The notes beneath the pieces are model-generated. The model searched no databases. It was given only the letters and a program-made list of their open reading frames with translations, and was not told where the DNA came from. Below, in pieces: positions 5,777 to 9,839 of a stretch of 9,839 bases of DNA. The stretch is taken from contig DATCVA010000063.1 of assembly GCA_036567205.1 (NCBI GenBank), positions 1 to 9,839 of the forward strand, in the 5' to 3' direction. The stretch comes from DATCVA01 sp036567205. GTDB taxonomy: Bacteria > Pseudomonadota > Gammaproteobacteria > Burkholderiales > Burkholderiaceae_B. Each line of letters begins with the position of its first letter. Position 1 is the first letter of the stretch. Both the position numbers and the translations under genes were made by a program.

Positions 5777-6406
5777 ATGAAATTACTACATGTTGATTCC
5801 AGCATCACCGGCGCCGGCTCCGTCTCCCGCCAGCTTACAAAACAAATCGTCGCTCAATGGCGTGCCATCCATCCCAACGCTGAAGTAGAGCGTTTGGATT
5901 TGGCTGTTTCTGCACCAAGCCATTTGTCTGCCGACTCGATCGGATTCCGGCTACCCCCTTCCACCGAAACACTTACCGACGTGCAACGGCGCGAAAACCA
6001 ACTCTCTGAGGAACTGGTGTCGCAATTCCTGGCAGCCGATGTCATTGTGATCGGTGCGCCGTTGTACAACTTCACAATACCAACCCAGCTTAAAGCCTGG
6101 ATCGACCGCCTGGCACAAGCCGGACGCACTTTTAAATATACTGAAAACGGCCCCGTCGGCCTGGCCGGTGATAAAACGGTAATCATCGCATCCAGCCGGG
6201 GCGGCATCTACTCCACCAGCGAAGCTGGCCGGGCAATGGAGCATCAGGAAAGCTTCCTGAAAACAATACTCGGATTTTTTGGTATTACCGACGTGCGCGT
6301 GGTTCGGGCTGAAGGCCTCAATATGGGCGAGGAAACCAAGGCCCAGGCCCTGGCTGCGGCCGAACTGGACATAAGCGGGCTTCATGCCACGGAAATTGCT
6401 GCCTGA
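5777..6406 (+). CDS. azoR: FMN-dependent NADH:quinone oxidoreductase / azoreductase (AzoR family)
   Basis: A 209-residue flavodoxin-like protein of the AzoR/AcpD family. Starting at the ATG at 5777 gives MKLLHVDSS, the standard beta-1 strand. The FMN phosphate loop follows, from DSS to SVSRQL (7-20). APLYNFTIPTQLKAWIDRL (94-112) is the diagnostic flavin-binding and dimer segment, and SSRGGIY (139-145) is the second flavin loop. The enzyme uses NADH to reduce quinones by two electrons and also cleaves azo bonds, protecting against electrophile and quinone stress. An upstream ATG at 5723 is open in frame, but its 18 extra residues are not part of the family and lack a good ribosome-binding site. 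The site for 5777 is also weak (GAAGAAA). It is divergent from the LysR gene, which probably controls it. Confidence 0.93.
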   Translation: MKLLHVDSSITGAGSVSRQLTKQIVAQWRAIHPNAEVERLDLAVSAPSHLSADSIGFRLPPSTETLTDVQRRENQLSEELVSQFLAADVIVIGAPLYNFTIPTQLKAWIDRLAQAGRTFKYTENGPVGLAGDKTVIIASSRGGIYSTSEAGRAMEHQESFLKTILGFFGITDVRVVRAEGLNMGEETKAQALAAAELDISGLHATEIAA

Positions 6407-6432
6407 TAAAAAGGGAAGCCAAACCAGCGTCT

Positions 6433-6534
6433 TTCCGTTTCCAAATCAAACGCGAAGGCGAAGCGCTTGCCTTGCTGATATAAGGCAAGCGAAGTCGACA
6501 AAGTGTAAATTTAACGTTTGATATACAGACGGAA
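6433..6534 (+). repeat. Nested inverted-repeat element downstream of azoR (element B)
   Basis: Outer arms of 20 nt (6433-6452 and 6515-6534) match at 16 positions: TTCCGT and ATCAAACG are paired exactly, and mismatches cluster in the middle. The inner hairpin is a perfect 10-bp stem, CGCTTGCCTT (6464-6473) with AAGGCAAGCG (6482-6491), and an 8-nt loop. No T-tract follows. The left arm shares TTTCCAAATCAA with the left outer arm of element A. It starts 26 nt after the azoR stop and ends 72 nt before dbpA. The rest of this 200-bp gap must hold the dbpA promoter, which I could not identify. Confidence 0.55.
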
Positions 6535-6606
6535 TAAGGCACAGGCCAAGGCATTTTCGGAGTGCCTGTTAAAATTGACCTCCGTTAACGCTGGCCTTGC
6601 CCTATT

Positions 6607-7995
6607 GTGACCACCACCTCTTTTTCCAGTTTGCCCTTAGCACCTGCTGTGTTAAGTAATCTTGATAGTCTCGGCTATCACACCATGACGCCTATTCAGG
6701 CGCAAAGCCTGCCGCTCATTCTCGAGGGCAAGGACTTGATCGCCCAGGCAAAAACCGGCAGCGGCAAGACAGCAACGTTCGGACTGGGTATTTTGCACAA
6801 ACTGAATCCCGCCTGGTTTGGCACTCAAGGGCTGGTGCTGTGCCCCACACGTGAACTGGCCGACCAGGTGGCCAACGAATTGCGCCGGCTGGCTCGAGCG
6901 GCAAGCAATATAAAAATTCTAACTTTATGCGGCGGCGCCCCCATACGCCCACAGATCGAATCGCTGCAACACGGCGCCCATATCATCGTGGGAACGCCTG
7001 GCAGGTTGCTCGACCATATTGAACGAAACAGCGTCGATTTTTCGGGCCTTAAAACATTGGTGCTTGACGAAGCAGACCGCATGGTCGACATGGGCTTTTA
7101 CGACGATATCGCGACAATTGTTGCCGCGTGTCCGCTAAAGCGGCAAACCCTTTTATTTTCCGCCACCTACCCTGACAACATCCGTAAAGCCAGTGCCCGC
7201 TTTCTTAGCCGGCCCGCCGAAATCAAGGTAGAGTCGCAGCACGATGCCAGCCAGATCAAACAGTATTTTTACGAGATCGACCCTAAGAAACGCAATACTG
7301 CCGTCGCACAACTGCTGGAACACTTCAGGCCGGTTTCCACCTTAGCCTTCTGCAATACGAAAGCCCAATGCCGTGAACTGACTGAAGAACTTCTGACGCG
7401 TGGCTTTAGCGCCCTGGCGCTGCATGGCGACCTGGAACAACGCGACCGCGAAGACGTGCTGGTTCAGTTTGCCAATCAAAGCTGTTCCGTTCTGGTCGCC
7501 ACTGACGTAGCCGCGCGCGGCCTGGATATCCAGGCGCTGGACGCCGTCATCAACGTCGATGTTACCCAGGACACCGAGGTTCATATCCATCGCATCGGAC
7601 GTACCGGGCGAGGCCAGGAAAAAGGACTGGCCCTAAGCTTGTGCGCACCACATGAAATGCGCTGGGCCAACCTTATTGAACAGTACCAGGGCATGCCCAT
7701 CGTCTGGGCCAAACTGGACTCAATCAAGCCCTCGCCGGGCGGCCGGCTGCTAGCCCCGATGGTCACGCTATGTATTCAAGGCGGCAAAAAAGACAAACTT
7801 CGCCCGGGCGATTTAGTAGGCGCACTCACCAAGGACGCCGGCCTTAGCTTCGAGCAAATTGGCAAGATCAATGTTCTGGAGTTTGTGACTTTTGTAGCGC
7901 TAGACCGCGCTATTGCCCGGGAAGCCTATGCAAAAATAAGCAACAGCAATATAAAGGGCCGCCGATTCAGAATGCGCTTTATGGACGAAACCTAA
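6607..7995 (+). CDS. dbpA: ATP-dependent RNA helicase DbpA
   Basis: A 462-residue DEAD-box helicase with the complete motif set: Q motif region TMTPIQAQSLP (26-36), Walker A AKTGSGKT (48-55), PTRELADQ (80-87), TPGR (130-133), DEAD (154-157), SAT (185-187), ARGLD (303-307) and HRIGRTGR (328-335). The C-terminal 75-80 residues (about 384-459), from PMVTLCIQGGKKDKLRPGDL onward, form the DbpA RNA-binding domain. That domain directs the enzyme to hairpin 92 of 23S rRNA during 50S subunit assembly and sets DbpA apart from SrmB, RhlE and other paralogues. The length equals that of E. coli DbpA (about 457). The start is a GTG, and MTTTSFSSLPLAPAVLSNL aligns with the known N-terminus. No Shine-Dalgarno sequence is visible in the preceding 20 nt, so the start is likely but unproven. 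Confidence 0.95.
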   Translation: MTTTSFSSLPLAPAVLSNLDSLGYHTMTPIQAQSLPLILEGKDLIAQAKTGSGKTATFGLGILHKLNPAWFGTQGLVLCPTRELADQVANELRRLARAASNIKILTLCGGAPIRPQIESLQHGAHIIVGTPGRLLDHIERNSVDFSGLKTLVLDEADRMVDMGFYDDIATIVAACPLKRQTLLFSATYPDNIRKASARFLSRPAEIKVESQHDASQIKQYFYEIDPKKRNTAVAQLLEHFRPVSTLAFCNTKAQCRELTEELLTRGFSALALHGDLEQRDREDVLVQFANQSCSVLVATDVAARGLDIQALDAVINVDVTQDTEVHIHRIGRTGRGQEKGLALSLCAPHEMRWANLIEQYQGMPIVWAKLDSIKPSPGGRLLAPMVTLCIQGGKKDKLRPGDLVGALTKDAGLSFEQIGKINVLEFVTFVALDRAIAREAYAKISNSNIKGRRFRMRFMDET

Positions 7996-8157
7996 GACCC
8001 CTGATCAAATCCCCCCAGCTTTGATTCGCCACCTGACAGGTTGGCAGAGCAAAGCAAGGCCTGACGTCAATAGTGTTTCTATTGACATCAGATCGCAACG
8101 CAGCAGGATGCCCGTCCGGGGGGATGCAACAGCCGAATGGACTTGATCAAAGGGTCT
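7995..8157 (+). repeat. Nested inverted-repeat element downstream of dbpA (element C)
   Basis: The outer arms begin at the last base of the dbpA stop codon. AGACCC plus TGATCAA (7995-8008) faces TTGATCA plus GGGTCT (8143-8157), with a one-base size difference. A second layer pairs ATCCCCCC (8009-8016) with GGGGGGAT (8118-8125). In the centre, 8061-8073 and 8079-8091 form a 13-bp stem with one mismatch and the loop TGTTT. No T-tract follows, and the real terminator lies further down at 8205-8247. The arms TTGATCAA are themselves palindromic, which weakens the case for the outermost pairing. Confidence 0.5.
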
Positions 8158-8204
8158 CTAATGTCCTGTTTGCTTAACGTGCCTTCTTGGAAAAGCGTTT
8201 TCAT

Positions 8205-8247
8205 GCAAAAAACCGTGCCTTTAAAATAAAAGAGCACGGTTTTTTGC
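8205..8247. terminator. Strong bidirectional intrinsic terminator
   Basis: GCAAAAAACCGTGC (8205-8218) and GCACGGTTTTTTGC (8234-8247) are a perfect 14-bp inverted repeat around a 15-nt A/T-rich loop. In each direction the stem core (CCGTGC/GCACGG) is followed by six T residues, the classic Rho-independent layout on both strands. It lies 7 nt after the minus-strand 70-residue gene and 209 nt after dbpA, so it can end both convergent transcripts. The dbpA mRNA would then have a long structured 3' UTR containing element C. Confidence 0.9.
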
Positions 8248-8254
8248 GTTTATG

Positions 8255-8467
8255 TCACGCCAAATTATCTTTGGCCCACTGTTCACACTCGAGAGCAAGG
8301 GACATGACGTATTGAATAATCTGGACTTCTGTTTTGCCTCCCGCGCGCTGCGCATCGCTGAAATACTCAAGACTATCGGCAGTCGGAAACCAGTCGTTTT
8401 CAGGTTCGATCTCGAGACCGGTAAGGTGCTTAATGTTGCCGTTGGGCAGTATGTACCAATTACTCAT
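8255..8467 (-). CDS. Hypothetical small acidic protein (70 residues)
   Basis: I do not recognise this protein. Starting at the ATG at 8467-8465 it begins MSNWYILPNGNIKHLTGLEI and ends ALECEQWAKDNLA. It is acidic, has no signal peptide or membrane segment, and looks like a small soluble alpha/beta domain: a short beta-hairpin-like N-terminus followed by amphipathic helices. The start is chosen because AAGGA sits 5 nt upstream; the open frame extends 63 codons further up but would overlap ynfA antiparallel to nothing useful and has unbiased tryptophan/arginine-rich sequence. A perfect terminator follows its stop by 7 nt, which supports a real gene. It lies 80 bp downstream of ynfA on the same strand and may share its transcript or have its own promoter. 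Confidence 0.7.
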   Translation of the reverse strand: MSNWYILPNGNIKHLTGLEIEPENDWFPTADSLEYFSDAQRAGGKTEVQIIQYVMSLALECEQWAKDNLA

Positions 8468-8547
8468 GGAATCCTTCACGTTATAAGAAGCAATAATAAC
8501 AGTGGTCCCGGCACGACAAGCTTGATCAATCTGCTCGTATAACGTTT

Positions 8548-8880
8548 CTAACCATGTGCGGGTTGCAGGGCGATTACCGCCATACCAACCAATGCCAGGC
8601 CAGCCCCGGCAACATCCCATCGCGTCAGGGCCACGCCATCGACGACACGCAACCAAAGCAGCGCGATGGCAATATACATGCCGCCATAGGCTGCGTAAGT
8701 GCGGCCCGCCGCAGTGGGATGCAAGGTCAGCAGCCAGGCAAACAAAGCCAGCGACAAAGCTGCCGGCAGCAATAGCCAGGCTGTCCTGCCTTGCTTAAAG
8801 ACAAGCCACGGCAGGTAGCAGCCAATAATTTCGGCCAGTGCCGTCACCGCAAAAAGTACACACAGTTTTATCAAAGCCAT
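8548..8880 (-). CDS. ynfA: YnfA/UPF0060 family small membrane protein
   Basis: A 110-residue protein with four predicted membrane helices (about 5-24, 33-52, 63-80 and 88-106). The UPF0060 hallmarks are visible: TALAEIIGCYLPW (13-25) in the first helix with its conserved glutamate, LHPTAAGRTYAAYGG (53-67) in the central loop, and RVVDGVALTRWD (77-88) before the last helix. The family resembles small multidrug resistance transporters in size and topology, and some YnfA proteins have been linked to efflux of cationic compounds; a transport role here is inference. The length is typical (about 108). The ribosome-binding site is weak (AAGA upstream). It is 74 bp downstream of the FUSC-type gene on the same strand, so co-transcription is possible. 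Confidence 0.93.
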   Translation of the reverse strand: MALIKLCVLFAVTALAEIIGCYLPWLVFKQGRTAWLLLPAALSLALFAWLLTLHPTAAGRTYAAYGGMYIAIALLWLRVVDGVALTRWDVAGAGLALVGMAVIALQPAHG

Positions 8881-8954
8881 TCGATGTTATCTTGTAACGT
8901 GCGCCATGCGGGCGGCTATCGCCCGGCGGCTGAACAAAAACAAAGATCCGCTGC

Positions 8955-9839
8955 TTAAGCCTGGCCCAGTTCAAACAGGCGCGTGCCTTCTATTAGCGAA
9001 TACGCCGCATCGCGAAGCGCCATAGCAGCCGCCTGATTGCTAATCTGACTGGCCAGAACCAGCAGCTTTTCGGCGGTGTGCTGCGGGGCCTCGGCAAATC
9101 CCGAAAGAGTTTCAAGAGCCTCTTCCAGCGTTTGGCTCTCCCATACACTTAACCCGGGTTGCCTGGTCAAGGCTCGAATATCGACGACGGCGTTGCCCAG
9201 GTTTAATGCTGCAAGCATACCTTTAGGCGCTTTTTCCCGAAGATCGTTGGCACGCCCCAAATGCAACATCATACGCAAGGTTTGACGCAGGGCTCGCGGC
9301 TGCCAGTCTTCGTCCTTGCGAGCTCTGGTTCCCGAGATCAGGCGCCGCAAATCGCGCAAAATCACACCGGCCGCATCGGAAACCAGCGGATCAAAACGGC
9401 GGGGAAGTAATCGGAACCCCGTCGTAACCAGAGTTCCAGCCAGCACAATCGCCAGTGCGCCGCTAAGGATGGAAGCAGTATCTGTCACGACTGGCAGCAT
9501 AGCCTGGCTAGCCAGCATAAAACACATATTGGCATCGAGGGCCGGCATAGCTGTTCTTCGACTTGTCCGCGCAAATGCGCCCAGGAAGATAAACGGCATT
9601 ACCGAAATAATAAGATCAGCAGTGGTCTGCACGTGCGGAGCCACAGCAAAACGATAAAACGTAGCCGCGATCACGCCCGCAATGACGCCCTTAAACATAT
9701 GCGGAGCAACCAGCTGCGGTTTGGGCATGCTGCCCAAAACCATGGCAAACATGCAGACGCCCAAGGCCGCCATTTCGCTTTGCGCCCAGCCTGAAAGCAA
9801 ACCAAGCGCGCCAGCAATAAAGGTAATACCCCCGCATAG
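8955..9839 (-). CDS. FUSC-family inner-membrane efflux protein, C-terminal part (cut by window edge)
   Basis: The minus-strand frame ends at 8955 and stays open to the right edge, giving 294 residues; the true start is outside. The visible part begins with membrane helices (AALGVCMFAMVLGSMPKPQL, PHMFKGVIAGVIAATFYRF, ISVMPFIFLGAFARTSRR, then two more up to about residue 143), and continues as a roughly 150-residue helical cytoplasmic domain ending in LIEGTRLFELGQA. This order fits the C-terminal half of fusaric-acid-resistance (FUSC) / AaeB-type proteins, inner-membrane components that export aromatic acids with an AaeA-like periplasmic partner. Full-length members have about 650-720 residues. 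Partner genes, if any, would lie to the right. The substrate is unknown. The 74-bp gap to ynfA holds only a 6-bp hairpin (8909-8925). Confidence 0.85.
   Translation of the reverse strand, partial: LCGGITFIAGALGLLSGWAQSEMAALGVCMFAMVLGSMPKPQLVAPHMFKGVIAGVIAATFYRFAVAPHVQTTADLIISVMPFIFLGAFARTSRRTAMPALDANMCFMLASQAMLPVVTDTASILSGALAIVLAGTLVTTGFRLLPRRFDPLVSDAAGVILRDLRRLISGTRARKDEDWQPRALRQTLRMMLHLGRANDLREKAPKGMLAALNLGNAVVDIRALTRQPGLSVWESQTLEEALETLSGFAEAPQHTAEKLLVLASQISNQAAAMALRDAAYSLIEGTRLFELGQA

Noticed and set aside
8142..8151. TTGATCAA seen several times (about 4748, 8143, 8522), considered as a regulator site
   Set aside because: It is a short palindrome also found inside coding sequence; it does not match the FNR-type TTGAT-N4-ATCAA spacing.
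8252..8542. Plus-strand 96-residue open frame antisense to the small acidic protein
   Set aside because: It starts 5 nt after the terminator with no ribosome-binding site, whereas the minus-strand gene has AAGGA and a terminator in the right place.
8468..8656. N-terminal extension of the 70-residue protein to 133 residues
   Set aside because: The extension would overlap the end of ynfA on the same strand, has no ribosome-binding site, and its sequence (many W, R, C and G) looks non-coding; the internal ATG has a good AAGGA.
8909..8925. CGGGCG/CGCCCG hairpin between the FUSC gene and ynfA as a terminator
   Set aside because: The stem is only 6 bp with no T-tract after it on the minus strand, so I do not call termination between these genes.
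1..9839. Mobile elements, CRISPR arrays, toxin-antitoxin or defence genes, tRNA genes
   Set aside because: I looked for these and saw none; all sizeable frames on either strand are explained by the listed genes or their shadows.

Overview
The window looks like chromosomal DNA of a betaproteobacterium, most probably a member of the Alcaligenaceae (Burkholderiales). This rests on the gene families present, their protein style and moderate-to-high G+C; no rRNA or other phylogenetic marker is in the window, so it is inference. No transposase, phage gene, CRISPR array or tRNA was found. Most genes are ordinary housekeeping or accessory metabolic genes.

Layout. Positions 1-583 (minus) hold the N-terminal part of a class III PLP aminotransferase, cut by the window edge. 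It is divergent from an APC-family amino-acid permease (997-2382, plus). The 413-bp gap between them carries a 13-bp near-perfect dyad (720-761). The permease is followed 33 bp later by a small SAM-dependent methyltransferase with a signal peptide (2416-2979). After a strongly structured spacer comes an NADPH-dependent FMN reductase (3205-3786), which ends at a shared hairpin terminator facing a GDT1/MneA-type manganese exporter (3833-4408, minus). The exporter's leader is a yybP-ykoY Mn2+ riboswitch, with a plausible anti-Shine-Dalgarno pairing. Next are a LysR regulator (4730-5641, minus) and a divergent FMN-dependent azoreductase (5777-6406, plus), a classic regulator/target pair. Then come the DEAD-box helicase DbpA (6607-7995, plus), a perfect 14-bp bidirectional terminator (8205-8247), an unrecognised 70-residue acidic protein (8255-8467, minus), a YnfA/UPF0060 membrane protein (8548-8880, minus) and the C-terminal part of a FUSC-family efflux protein (8955 to the right edge, minus).

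How the parts may work together. The aminotransferase and permease probably serve uptake and breakdown of an amino compound. The FMN reductase, Mn exporter, LysR regulator and azoreductase form a neighbourhood suggestive of redox, quinone or metal stress handling, although each is a separate transcription unit. YnfA and FUSC are both membrane proteins of families linked with small-molecule export.

The least explained signal lies between genes. Three plus-strand genes (methyltransferase, azoR, dbpA) are each followed within 0-30 nt by the same kind of structure: an outer imperfect inverted repeat enclosing a strong inner hairpin, with no T-tract. The first also has two mutually exclusive pairings. 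These may be 3'-UTR stability or attenuation elements, or members of a degenerate intergenic repeat family.
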